From: Candidatus Rifleibacteriota bacterium
Lineage (GTDB): Bacteria > Muiribacteriota > Ozemobacteria > Ozemobacterales > Ozemobacteraceae
Length of the DNA: 64,000 bases
Reading direction: 5' to 3'
NCBI GenBank assembly: GCA_015232575.1
Contig: JADFZL010000015.1
Span: forward strand, 120,131-184,130
Made by a program: the position numbers and the translations under genes
Shown: one piece after another, positions 42,654-50,732 of the stretch
How positions within the stretch are numbered: position 1 is the first letter of the stretch
Layout of the letters: each line of letters opens with the position of its first letter
Notes under the pieces: model-generated
Seen by the model: only the letters and a program-made list of their open reading frames with translations
Databases searched by the model: none
What the model was told of the DNA's origin: nothing

Positions 42654-43640
42654 ATGAATTTTCATAAAAAAGAGTTTAAAATTGCTTTTCTTCTGGCGGC
42701 GTTTCTGATGCTGTTCGCTGTTTCAGGATATGCCCAGTCTGCACGTTCACGTGGTATGGGTGGTTCTTATCTGGCTGTTTCCGATGACGAATCGGCAGTC
42801 TTTTTCAATCCGGCCGGACTTTCACAGATTCAGGGAAGAGAAGCTTCGTTTCTCGTAAAGATGGATGAACGGAACTTATTTCGTCTTGATTCTGCGGCAT
42901 TTACCGGACATATCTACGAGGACAAGGAAAAAGAGAATTTTTCTGTTACCGATTACCTTGAACACAATATCCTTGAGGAGCCTGTTGCCAGACGTCCAAA
43001 ATACAGCTATGGAATGAGCTATACTGAAGATTTCAGAAGCACAGAATTCGGAAGGCTCATTGGCGGAGAATTTTTAGGTGTTCAAAGGGAAGTTCGTGAT
43101 CTGCACATGGGTTTTGGTACAAGATTCCCAATTGCACGCCGAATGCTTGCAAGAGAAACTCTCTATGGTGGAATCAAACTTAGAATGACAAACACTGATA
43201 GATGGATAAAAACATTGAACTCACACGCCAAAAGAGATGCTCAGACTCTTGGCCTCGGGTTAATGTATCACTATAATGACAGAATAACCGGCGGTTTGAC
43301 TGTCGATAACCTTGTAGAGCGAATAAGCGGAGAATCAGCGATAAGAGATGGTGTTTCTCTGAATGTTGGTGCTGTAGTGAAGCTTACCAAGGGAACTATC
43401 ATTTCAGGTGATTGTGTAAATCTTGGAAATTCAGCCAGAACATCTCAGCAGCAATACAGAATAGGTGTTGAGAAAAAGTTCATTGAAAACGACCTCACTA
43501 TGAGAGTTGGTTCCTGGAACGGAACATTGACACTCGGATTTGGTTTACATCTGCTTCCAACAATGCGTCTGGACTATGCTTATTATAACGGCGATGTAAT
43601 AAAAGAACACTATGTCGGCGGACATTTCACTTTTGACTAA
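42654..43640 (+). CDS. PorV/UPF0164-like outer-membrane beta-barrel protein
   Basis: 328 residues. The signal peptide is followed by SARSRGMGGSYLAVSDDESA and VFFNPAGLSQI, the opening of PorV/UPF0164-type 14-stranded barrels. The body has repeating beta-strands (YGGIKLRM, YHYNDRITGGLTVDNL, KLTKGTIISGDCVNLG) and the barrel ends YVGGHFTFD with an aromatic near the end. The start is the ATG at 42654, nine bases after GGGAGG; an in-frame TTG at 42621 lies too far from it. The fold is clear; the transported molecule is not. It belongs with the SLH porin cluster. Confidence 0.8.
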   Translation: MNFHKKEFKIAFLLAAFLMLFAVSGYAQSARSRGMGGSYLAVSDDESAVFFNPAGLSQIQGREASFLVKMDERNLFRLDSAAFTGHIYEDKEKENFSVTDYLEHNILEEPVARRPKYSYGMSYTEDFRSTEFGRLIGGEFLGVQREVRDLHMGFGTRFPIARRMLARETLYGGIKLRMTNTDRWIKTLNSHAKRDAQTLGLGLMYHYNDRITGGLTVDNLVERISGESAIRDGVSLNVGAVVKLTKGTIISGDCVNLGNSARTSQQQYRIGVEKKFIENDLTMRVGSWNGTLTLGFGLHLLPTMRLDYAYYNGDVIKEHYVGGHFTFD

Positions 43641-43652
43641 TGAAATAAGAAA

Positions 43653-43832
43653 ATGTATAAACGAAAAAATACTTCAAAAACGTTGCTTAAACCGGAATTA
43701 TCAGGAATTCCTGCTGGGAATAATTCGATTCGCTCTGAAAAAAACAGGCAGGATTCTGAATTTGAAAATGAGATGGCTTATATCAGGAACTTTTTTAACG
43801 ATCAGGCCCTTTTATCACCATTTTCCGATTAA
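43653..43832 (+). CDS. Small 59-residue protein downstream of the PorV-like gene
   Basis: The frame starts 13 bases after the PorV-like stop and reads MYKRKNTSKTLLKPELSGIP, then polar residues to NFFNDQALLSPFSD. The composition is protein-like (charged start, acidic C-terminus), and the frame runs without a stop up to the terminator at 43846. A weak ribosome site lies at 43646-43650. I do not know its function. The lack of a signal peptide suggests a cytoplasmic partner or a regulatory peptide. Confidence 0.45.
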   Translation: MYKRKNTSKTLLKPELSGIPAGNNSIRSEKNRQDSEFENEMAYIRNFFNDQALLSPFSD

Positions 43833-43845
43833 AAATATCACAGTA

Positions 43846-43895
43846 AAAACAACTCCCCGTAATGTTCGCAAACGAACCTTCCGGGGAGTTGTTTT
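43846..43895. terminator. Bidirectional terminator between convergent genes
   Basis: AAAACAACTCCCCG (43846-43859) pairs with CGGGGAGTTGTTTT (43882-43895), a 14-base stem with an inner GTTCG/CGAAC hairpin. It can end both the plus-strand surface cluster and the minus-strand gene at 43904. Confidence 0.85.
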
Positions 43896-43903
43896 ATGTA
43901 TAA

Positions 43904-44197
43904 TTAAGGATTTGGATTGCCCGTGATTTGTTTTAAACGCTCTAAAATTCTTTCTCGTTGTTCTTGCAGTTCAGAAATGCGTTCCCAGGAATCATGCATA
44001 TCAGAATCGTTTCCAGATTCTTTGGCTTTTTTCATCGACTCGTGCGCTCGCTTTAGATTTTTGTTTACCATTGCAAGTTCTTCCCGAAGTTTTTGCTCTT
44101 CATAAGACATTGCAAAACATGAAGATGTGATTCCTGCTACGAATGCCAGTAACAGAAACGCAGAAAAAAGTACACGATAATTGTTCCTGAAAAACAT
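43904..44197 (-). CDS. Small exported coiled-coil protein (paralogue A)
   Basis: 97 residues. A signal peptide (about 1-29) precedes a highly charged helical region rich in Glu, Lys and Arg (EEQKLREELAMVNKNLKRAH; ELQEQRERILERLKQI), probably a coiled coil. GGAGG precedes the ATG. It resembles the 96-residue protein at 56391-56681 in length, layout and composition, so the two may be paralogues. Function unknown; small periplasmic helical proteins of this type often bind or bridge envelope components. Confidence 0.7.
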   Translation of the reverse strand: MFFRNNYRVLFSAFLLLAFVAGITSSCFAMSYEEQKLREELAMVNKNLKRAHESMKKAKESGNDSDMHDSWERISELQEQRERILERLKQITGNPNP

Positions 44198-44494
44198 TCC
44201 GTTTCCTCCATTTTAATATTTTTTTATAAGAAAATTTAAATTTGTTAAAAAATTGTAACAAAAAATACCAGAGTGGTCAATCAACCAGGTCTTTGTATTA
44301 TTGGCTGTTTTTAAATTTGCATACTTTCATTTACATCCCATAAACTGTTGCTGAGAAGTCATTTCGTTTAAAAATTCAAATTCAAAATTGAAAAAAAATA
44401 AAAATTGAGTGGATACAATTTTTATTTTATGGTATTTCTTTCAGGCTTTATAAAATAATCAGAAAATATATTCAGATTGGTAAAATTTGATGGT
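44198..44494. other. AT-rich intergenic region with no clear element
   Basis: 297 bases between divergent genes, very AT-rich. It holds the promoter regions of both flanking genes, but I can name no box with confidence and see no repeat or RNA structure. Confidence 0.5.
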
Positions 44495-45430
44495 ATGAAA
44501 AGTATATCTGGAAGATTAATACGTTATTTTACAGCGATTTTATTGTTTTTTTTCAGCACCTTTTCCGGATTTGCTGATGCTCAACCTTCCCTCGTAGAAA
44601 CTGATTTTCTTGATCAGAAAATTACTGTCTGGGGCCTTGGAGGAAACCCGTGGGAAGACATCACATCGAGTGAGGAAGAGCGTGCACGAGCATGGACAGA
44701 CGCACTTCACCATGCTTATTACGAGGTTCTTTCCCTGCAGTTTATGGAGAAGATAACCGTTAAACAATTGCTGCATCAATATCCAACACTCAATAACAGC
44801 CTTAGAAGAACCTTACTGGGTGCCGAAAAAACTCTCTACCAGAAAGATATTTCCGGGCTGATCAGGTGCAGGGTAGAGGTTCCGTTTTGCGGGAAGAATG
44901 GTATCAGAGCAGCGCTTTTTCTGGCGTCACTCTTTCCTTCAAAAATAGGACCGCGAATTTTCCGCGTTCCGGTTTCTACCGAAACTCAAAAAATTTCAGC
45001 ATCAGATACTCCGTATAGCAGAATAATAGTTGATTTGCGTGATTGTATCTACAAACCAGCTCTTTTTCCAAGGTTTTTTGATATAAATGGAAACCTGCTT
45101 TTTCAGGAGTCAACAATTCCAGCGCCAGAGAGATTTTCGAGGCCCGTTATCAAATATTCCAGTTCGATGGCATCTGCAACGGAAGATGTTGAAGATGGTA
45201 AAATATTTTATGCCTCAGCCAGAACTGCACATAACCACGAATCAGACATTACGATAATTCCGCCCGATGATGATGAATTCAAAAATTTTGCAGCTGCAAT
45301 CGCATCAGCACCATTGCGGGAGCTTGATATTTTTGTGGTATATGACTCCGAAAAAAAACTATCCGGTTTAATTCCTCAGAAGAAAGAAGCCGCGAAGACG
45401 GCCAAAAAAGAAAAAAGTCCAACGAAATAA
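44495..45430 (+). CDS. Exported protein of unknown function
   Basis: 311 residues. I start it at the ATG at 44495; a TTG at 44477 would add six residues. A signal peptide (about 1-30) is followed by a helical region that may resemble LPP20/FlgT-type domains (ERARAWTDALHHAYYEVLSLQFMEKI). A middle beta-rich part includes PYSRIIVDLRDCIYKPALFP. The C-terminus is Lys-rich (KKEAAKTAKKEKSPTK). The family is not certain. It lies 19 bases before the next exported-protein gene and probably shares its transcript. Confidence 0.7.
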   Translation: MKSISGRLIRYFTAILLFFFSTFSGFADAQPSLVETDFLDQKITVWGLGGNPWEDITSSEEERARAWTDALHHAYYEVLSLQFMEKITVKQLLHQYPTLNNSLRRTLLGAEKTLYQKDISGLIRCRVEVPFCGKNGIRAALFLASLFPSKIGPRIFRVPVSTETQKISASDTPYSRIIVDLRDCIYKPALFPRFFDINGNLLFQESTIPAPERFSRPVIKYSSSMASATEDVEDGKIFYASARTAHNHESDITIIPPDDDEFKNFAAAIASAPLRELDIFVVYDSEKKLSGLIPQKKEAAKTAKKEKSPTK

Positions 45431-45449
45431 CTCAGGAGGCAATAATGAG

Positions 45450-46388
45450 ATGAAGAAAATACTATTTTCAGTTGCAGTAATTCTATTAACATTAGTTTTT
45501 GTCGCTTCATCAGAAAAAGCTGAAGCCCAGACAGACCCGAGTTTGGTTTCAAGAATAGAAAGATGCGAAGTCTTTGTTTTTGGAAAAAAGTATCCGGATT
45601 CCGCCACAGAAAGGGTTAATCGTCTTGAGCGTGAGTTGCTCGGACAGAAATCGTCTGGCGAACTGGTTTCCAGATCGTCTAATATTTTTAATTTTCTGTT
45701 TATAGGCACTCAGAAGAGCCCTTCACTTGAATTGAAAGTTCGTTTTCTTGAATGGAAATCATTCAGAGAAGTAAGGGAAGGTGCTTTGGCTGAAAGGCTT
45801 GCAAAACTGGACGAGTTTGTATCTGGTCAGACAACGTCTGAGCCTTTCGCATTCAGAGTTGAACAGCTTATTCAGATGACGGTCGAAAAAGGACTGTTAC
45901 TTCTTCACAAGATAAAGGTACCTGCCGGAACTTCACTGCGCGTCAAAATTGGAAAAACTGTTTCCAGTTCAAATGCAGATGTTGGAGATGAAGTGCCTCT
46001 TATTGTGCAGGATGACCTGATCCTGAGTAAAAACATTCTTGTATTTCCCAAAGGTGGAAAAGCCGTTGGCGACCTCGATCAGGTAAGAAAAAGCGGCAGA
46101 TTTGGACGTCAGGGTAAATTGAGATTTGTTGTAAGAAAAGCAGTAGCTATAGATGGTACATCATTGCCGGTTTCGCTTAAAGATCTTTCTGGAAACGATA
46201 TAGACAAGAAAAAACTTGGTATGGCTGTTGGAGCATCAACTGTAGGTTATCTTGCAATGGGCCCGGTTGGGCTTGTGGGCGGCATTTTTGTAAAAGGAAA
46301 AGATGTTACAATTCCTGAAGGTACTGAACTTCTGATTTCGGTTACTGAAGATACCTATGTAAATGGTGTGCTGATAAGCGGGAAGTAG
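45450..46388 (+). CDS. Exported protein with repeated FG-motif segments and a C-terminal beta domain
   Basis: 312 residues with a signal peptide (about 1-27, ending AEAQ). Near residue 37 is RIERCEVFVFGKKYPDSATE followed by RVNRLERELLG. Looser copies follow (LELKVRFLEWKSF at about 91; LAERLAKLDEFVSGQTTSEP at about 111), a repeat pattern seen in exported proteins of some diderm lineages. The C-terminal part (about 160-312) is beta-rich (KVPAGTSLRVKIGKTVSSSN; IPEGTELLISVTEDTYVNG). AGGAGG precedes the start. Function unknown. Confidence 0.65.
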   Translation: MKKILFSVAVILLTLVFVASSEKAEAQTDPSLVSRIERCEVFVFGKKYPDSATERVNRLERELLGQKSSGELVSRSSNIFNFLFIGTQKSPSLELKVRFLEWKSFREVREGALAERLAKLDEFVSGQTTSEPFAFRVEQLIQMTVEKGLLLLHKIKVPAGTSLRVKIGKTVSSSNADVGDEVPLIVQDDLILSKNILVFPKGGKAVGDLDQVRKSGRFGRQGKLRFVVRKAVAIDGTSLPVSLKDLSGNDIDKKKLGMAVGASTVGYLAMGPVGLVGGIFVKGKDVTIPEGTELLISVTEDTYVNGVLISGK

Positions 46389-46400
46389 ATAAACATAGCA

Positions 46401-47255
46401 ATGTGTCCAATTTTATTTCAATGGGGTCCTCTGCGCCTGGGTTCTTATGGTTTGCTGCTTGCGTGCGCTTTTTTATCTGCAATCTACATTACTAACAGAC
46501 AGTTTCGTAAATATGGTGCTGATGAGGCAATTGCGTGGGATATTTATCTGCTTGCGATCATTGGCGGAATGGTTGGCTCGAGAGGTTTGTACCTTATCGA
46601 AGTCTGGCAGCTGTTTATGCAGAAGCCTTATGAAATATTTTTCAGCGGTGCTGGTTTTTCAGTAAATGGCGGATATATACTTGCTTTGTTTTTATGCTGG
46701 CTGCGAATAAAGTGGGCGGGTGAAAAATTCTGGCGTATGGCAGATCTTTGTGCACCTGGACTTGCAGTCGGTTATGCTGTTGGTAGAATTGGATGTATAA
46801 CCGCCGGTGACGGATGTTATGGATTACCTTCCATGCTCCCGTGGGCAATGACTTTTCCTCACGGACTTGTTTCTACGCTTTCAGCAAAAAACGCCATGCT
46901 GGTAAGACTTTTCAAAGAAACTTACCCCGGGCTACCAATGCCCGAAGATATTTCTGTTCATCCAACACCAATTTATGAGTCATTATCACAATTCATACTC
47001 CTTGGAATACTTCTGAAAAAAGATTGGGAAATAGGCACTGCGAAAAGGTTTTCGTTTTTCCTTGGCTGGTTCAGTATTTCTCGATTTTTTGTTGAGTATA
47101 TAAGACTAAATCCGAAATCCTGGCTTGGTTTTACAACAGACCAGTGGTTGTGTGCAGGATTATTTCTTGCAGCGATTGTGATACCCGCGAAAGTCAGAAG
47201 TTCTGCTGCATTAACTGACAATTTCACTGAAAAAGGAGCAGTAAAAGAATCATGA
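46401..47255 (+). CDS. lgt: Prolipoprotein diacylglyceryl transferase
   Basis: Membrane enzyme that attaches diacylglycerol to the lipobox cysteine of prolipoproteins. 284 residues with about seven hydrophobic segments. The Lgt signature is present: YAVGRIGCITAGDGCYG at about 130-146 and HPTPIYES at about 190-197. The segment that in E. coli contains the histidine of SFHGG reads SVNGG here (near 92-96), so that position is Asn. Lipoproteins in this window, such as the one at 39753, would be substrates. It overlaps the next gene by four bases. Confidence 0.9.
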   Translation: MCPILFQWGPLRLGSYGLLLACAFLSAIYITNRQFRKYGADEAIAWDIYLLAIIGGMVGSRGLYLIEVWQLFMQKPYEIFFSGAGFSVNGGYILALFLCWLRIKWAGEKFWRMADLCAPGLAVGYAVGRIGCITAGDGCYGLPSMLPWAMTFPHGLVSTLSAKNAMLVRLFKETYPGLPMPEDISVHPTPIYESLSQFILLGILLKKDWEIGTAKRFSFFLGWFSISRFFVEYIRLNPKSWLGFTTDQWLCAGLFLAAIVIPAKVRSSAALTDNFTEKGAVKES

Positions 47256-47872
47256 ACAAAGTAATTTTTTTCTTGACATTTTTTACAATTTCTAATCTCA
47301 TATATGCTGAGAACATTGAGAACAATGCTAAGGAGATCAAAATGTCCAGACAAAAAGTCGCTCTCGTTATTGCGCCGGAAAACTTCAGAGATGAAGAATT
47401 GATGGTTCCTATGACCACTTTGAACAAAGCTGGTTTTGATACCATGATTGCCTCTTCCAATACCGGTTCGGCAAAGGGAATGCTCGGCAAAGTGGTAATC
47501 GTGCAGGAAACAATCGAAAAGCTTTCTGCTGATGATCTGGCAGGTTTAATTGTTGTCGGAGGATCTGGCTCACCAAAGCATCTATGGGATAACAAGTCCC
47601 TTCTGGATTTGATATCAAAAATCTATAAGCAGGGCAAGCCGGTTGGAGCAATTTGCATTTCTCCCCCAGTATTGGGTCGGGCAGGCATTCTTAAAAATAA
47701 AAAAGTTACTGTATGGAAAGATGAAGGTGCTATTGCTGATCTGAAAAAAAACGGTGCTGAATATATCGGAGGAGAATGTGTTGTTGACGGGCTGATTGTA
47801 ACAGCTGATGGCCCGACTTCTGCAGAGCGTTTTGCTGGGGAAATGCTCAAACTTCTTACTTCCATCAGATAA
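47252..47872 (+). CDS. DJ-1/PfpI-family protein with an export signal
   Basis: 206 residues. The first ~20 residues are hydrophobic and end LIYAE, so it is probably exported, which is unusual for this family. The rest is a DJ-1/PfpI domain: RDEELMVPMTTL, IVVGGSGSPKH, and the nucleophile elbow GAICISPP with Cys135; the usual His after the Cys is Ile, so it is not a standard PfpI protease. DJ-1-like proteins act as glyoxalases, chaperones or hydrolases. The start overlaps the Lgt stop. Confidence 0.85.
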   Translation: MNKVIFFLTFFTISNLIYAENIENNAKEIKMSRQKVALVIAPENFRDEELMVPMTTLNKAGFDTMIASSNTGSAKGMLGKVVIVQETIEKLSADDLAGLIVVGGSGSPKHLWDNKSLLDLISKIYKQGKPVGAICISPPVLGRAGILKNKKVTVWKDEGAIADLKKNGAEYIGGECVVDGLIVTADGPTSAERFAGEMLKLLTSIR

Positions 47873-48252
47873 TGAAAAGTCAGATTATTTGTATGGAAAG
47901 GCAGGGAGGTATCGGAGTATATGGTTTTTCAATACTCCTTGTACTTGTTTTCTTCGCAGCAGTTTTTACGCCACAGTTTCTCAAGATGAGAACCGGGATA
48001 TACCAGGTTTCCTGCAAGGAAATACGCAGAAAGATAGAAACAGCAGTGACAAATTATCATTTCAATAACACACATTCCATTTCACAGCCTGGTAAAAGCA
48101 TTGATCTTGACATGCTTTTGGCGAGAGGCTATCTCATGGAAACTCAGTATTGCCCGGAAGGTGGGAAATATATTTTTGGCCCCAGAGGTGAAGTTCTTTG
48201 TACGCTTCATTATCCAAAGCCAACTCAAGAAGCATCTGATAAAAGAAAATAA
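47872..48252 (+). CDS. Prepilin-like protein
   Basis: 126 residues. A short basic leader precedes Gly-Phe (VYGFSILLVLVFFAAVFTPQ), the hydrophobic helix of type IV pilin-like proteins, then a small C-terminal domain with two cysteines (YCPEGGKYIFGPRGEVLC). The Glu that is usually the fifth mature residue is not present, so it resembles a minor pseudopilin or a degenerate pilin. The start overlaps the stop of the DJ-1 gene (TAATG). The pilus-like trio at 13086-16074 could be its machine, but it is far away. Confidence 0.65.
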   Translation: MKSQIICMERQGGIGVYGFSILLVLVFFAAVFTPQFLKMRTGIYQVSCKEIRRKIETAVTNYHFNNTHSISQPGKSIDLDMLLARGYLMETQYCPEGGKYIFGPRGEVLCTLHYPKPTQEASDKRK

Positions 48253-48289
48253 ATTCAGGGAAAACTAAATTAAATAACAGGGAGAGTCT

Positions 48290-48910
48290 ATGCGCAAGCA
48301 CAAAAGAAGAACCTTTCTTATTAAAACTGGGCTGCAATTGAGATATATGGGTATAATAATCTCTACGATGCTTGTTGTTGCACTAAGCGTTGGTTGGATA
48401 ATCTATTTTACCTCATGGAATCGCATAAGCGGAACTCCCGATTTGACAATTGACAAGCTTGCAGAGATATTTGATGAAGTAAATGGGCTGCTTATTAAGT
48501 GGATAATTGTCTTTGGGCTGGTGATTGGAATCTTGTCGGTCTTTGTTTCTCATAAAATAGCGGGGCCAGTTTATCATCTTGAACGGTCGGCCAAGATAGT
48601 AGCGTCAGGAGATCTTACGCATCAGGTAAAACTGAGGCATGGCGATGAGCTTCTTGATTTGCAGGACGCTTTTAACAGCATGGCAGATTCGCTTCGAACA
48701 ATGGTTGGCAAAGATCGTGAGGTAATTGCACGGCTCATTTCGAGTGGCGCACGCCTTAAAGATACAATTAATAAGAAGAAACTTGATCCAGTTGAAATCG
48801 AGCAGGTTGCTCAGGAATTATATTCGATAATTGACGAATTGCGAAAGGTTACTGCTGGTTTTAAACTTGAGAAAGATCCACAGCCACCTGAGGAGAAGGT
48901 CGCGGCTTGA
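48290..48910 (+). CDS. HAMP-domain membrane protein without an output domain
   Basis: 206 residues. Two transmembrane helices (about 20-41 and 70-90) flank a short periplasmic loop. A HAMP domain follows (about 92-145: HKIAGPVYHLERSAKIVASG, then LLDLQDAFNSMADSL). The rest is a helical, coiled-coil tail (about 150-206). There is no kinase, cyclase or methyl-accepting domain, so it may signal through the kinase encoded next, whose TTG start overlaps its stop. Function inferred from position. Confidence 0.8.
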   Translation: MRKHKRRTFLIKTGLQLRYMGIIISTMLVVALSVGWIIYFTSWNRISGTPDLTIDKLAEIFDEVNGLLIKWIIVFGLVIGILSVFVSHKIAGPVYHLERSAKIVASGDLTHQVKLRHGDELLDLQDAFNSMADSLRTMVGKDREVIARLISSGARLKDTINKKKLDPVEIEQVAQELYSIIDELRKVTAGFKLEKDPQPPEEKVAA

Positions 48911-50631
48911 GTGAATTGCAGACATACAAGTTGATTTTTGAAAATTCTCCTGTTCCAGTCGCCATGGCAGATTTGAAATTTGTCGGAAATTGCCTGGCAG
49001 ACTGGAATGTTGCAGATAAGTCACAGTTAGTGCAATGTTTTTCAGATAAAGCACGTATAAAAAAATTGTGCAATTCACTTATCTGGGAATTAGTCAATTC
49101 ATCTTTTCTCTCTGCATTTGGTTTTAATAGCCGAAATGAATTTGATTCTCTTTTCCATAGTTTCATGACTGAAAATCTCAGAGATTTTTGCATAACCGGA
49201 ATATCCGCTCCGGCATGTGTATTAAAAAGTTTTTCAGCAGAAATGTCTATTGCTTTTCCAGGAAAAACCTTAAAGTGCTTTCTCGTAGATTGTGTGATTG
49301 TTTTTGAAAATAATGAAAGTTCAGCAAAGCTGACTTTTTTTCTTTCTGATAATACTGATAAAAAACATTCTGAATTCGCTTTGAGCAAATTTTATAAAGC
49401 TGAAGAAATCGGATCCTCAATATCCAGTAAATTCCTGAATGTATCTCTTGATTGTGTTGAAGGTGAAATTGAGAAAGCGCTTTCAGCAATTGGTTCTTAT
49501 TACAAAGCTGATTTTTGTAATTTCATTATGCTCACTGATTCGCTTTCTATAAAAGAAGTTTTTGAATGGTCGTCAGATAAAACATTATTCAGAAAGAGTG
49601 AAATAATGCAGGCGAACTTATTAAAACTGCCATATACACTCAGGAAGATGAGAGAAAATCTGATGGTATATATTTCGGATGTATCCGTGTCCAATCCGGA
49701 AGCGGAAATTGATGCTGAGTATTTTAAAAAAAACAATTTCAAGTCAGTTTTGATTGTTCCGGTTTTTCTAGAGGGAAAATTTTCAGGAATGATTTATATG
49801 CTGACTCGAGAAAGAACCATTGAATTTGAATATCAGAAGATAGCGCTCATGCGTATGGTCGGGGAAGATATCCTCAAGCTTATTCACAGAAAAATATACG
49901 TTGAAAACATCAGAAAAAGCGAAGAGCAGTACAGAGTAATTGCTAAGGAAAATGCAGATCTTCTCAAGCAGGCAATGAAAACTTCTCAGCTGAATGAGAA
50001 ACTTCTTCAGGAAGTTAACCATCGAGTGAAAAATAACCTCGCGTCTCTGATAGGTCTGCTTTCAATTGAAATGGATTTTCTTGATCGAAAAAATAGGAAA
50101 GTTCCGCATCAGATGCTTGAAAGAGTTAGGATCAGAATTGAAACACTTTCGGCTATACATAATCTTTTGTCCAAATCTCAATGGCAGGCAGTTGAAGTGG
50201 CTGAAATTGCAAGACATGTATTTATAGAGTCTCACAAGTCTTTGATGCCAAAAAAGAGAGCTTATTTCGACATTTCCGAAAGTTCTGTAAAAGTTTCATC
50301 TAAACAGGCTGTGGCCTTGAGTTTTATTTTCAATGAAGTTTTTTCAAACTCGATTTTTCATGTACTGAAAAAACAGGATATTGTGAATATTTATCTTCAG
50401 ATCGAAATTGGCAATGGACTTGCTAAGTTGATTATTTCTGACGATGGATCAGGTTTTCCGGATGATGTTGTGAGTGCAAGTCCTGAGACTTGTGATGTTG
50501 GGCTTTATCTTATAAATATCCTGATACAACATGAATTAAAGGGAGAATTTTCGTTATATAACAATAACGGAGCAAATGTCAGAATTGTTTTTCAACCGCA
50601 GGCCGAAGATGATGTTATTCGGGTAATTTGA
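48907..50631 (+). CDS. HisKA_2-type sensor histidine kinase with GAF-like domain
   Basis: 574 residues, no transmembrane segment. An N-terminal PAS-like region (about 1-140) is followed by a GAF-like domain (about 175-320), then a HisKA_2 phosphoacceptor domain (LLQEVNHRVKNNLASLIGLL, His near 370) and an ATPase domain (FNEVFSNSIFHVL, ISDDGSGFPDD). Such kinases usually phosphorylate atypical receivers. The start is TTG at 48907 with GAGGAGAAGG about eight bases upstream; it shares three bases with the HAMP stop. It is probably the output partner of the HAMP protein. Confidence 0.88.
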   Translation: MSELQTYKLIFENSPVPVAMADLKFVGNCLADWNVADKSQLVQCFSDKARIKKLCNSLIWELVNSSFLSAFGFNSRNEFDSLFHSFMTENLRDFCITGISAPACVLKSFSAEMSIAFPGKTLKCFLVDCVIVFENNESSAKLTFFLSDNTDKKHSEFALSKFYKAEEIGSSISSKFLNVSLDCVEGEIEKALSAIGSYYKADFCNFIMLTDSLSIKEVFEWSSDKTLFRKSEIMQANLLKLPYTLRKMRENLMVYISDVSVSNPEAEIDAEYFKKNNFKSVLIVPVFLEGKFSGMIYMLTRERTIEFEYQKIALMRMVGEDILKLIHRKIYVENIRKSEEQYRVIAKENADLLKQAMKTSQLNEKLLQEVNHRVKNNLASLIGLLSIEMDFLDRKNRKVPHQMLERVRIRIETLSAIHNLLSKSQWQAVEVAEIARHVFIESHKSLMPKKRAYFDISESSVKVSSKQAVALSFIFNEVFSNSIFHVLKKQDIVNIYLQIEIGNGLAKLIISDDGSGFPDDVVSASPETCDVGLYLINILIQHELKGEFSLYNNNGANVRIVFQPQAEDDVIRVI

Positions 50632-50732
50632 ATGAATTTGTTGTATTATAGATGTGAATTAACAGAATGCAAAAACTAATTGGTGGATTGAACGAAATGA
50701 TTTTGTTTCTGTGATGATTTTGGAGATGAAAA

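Noticed and set aside
43612..43926. Plus-strand 104-codon frame across the terminator at 43846
   Set aside because: It overlaps the end of the PorV-like gene and runs through a strong bidirectional terminator. The 59-codon frame at 43653 is more credible.
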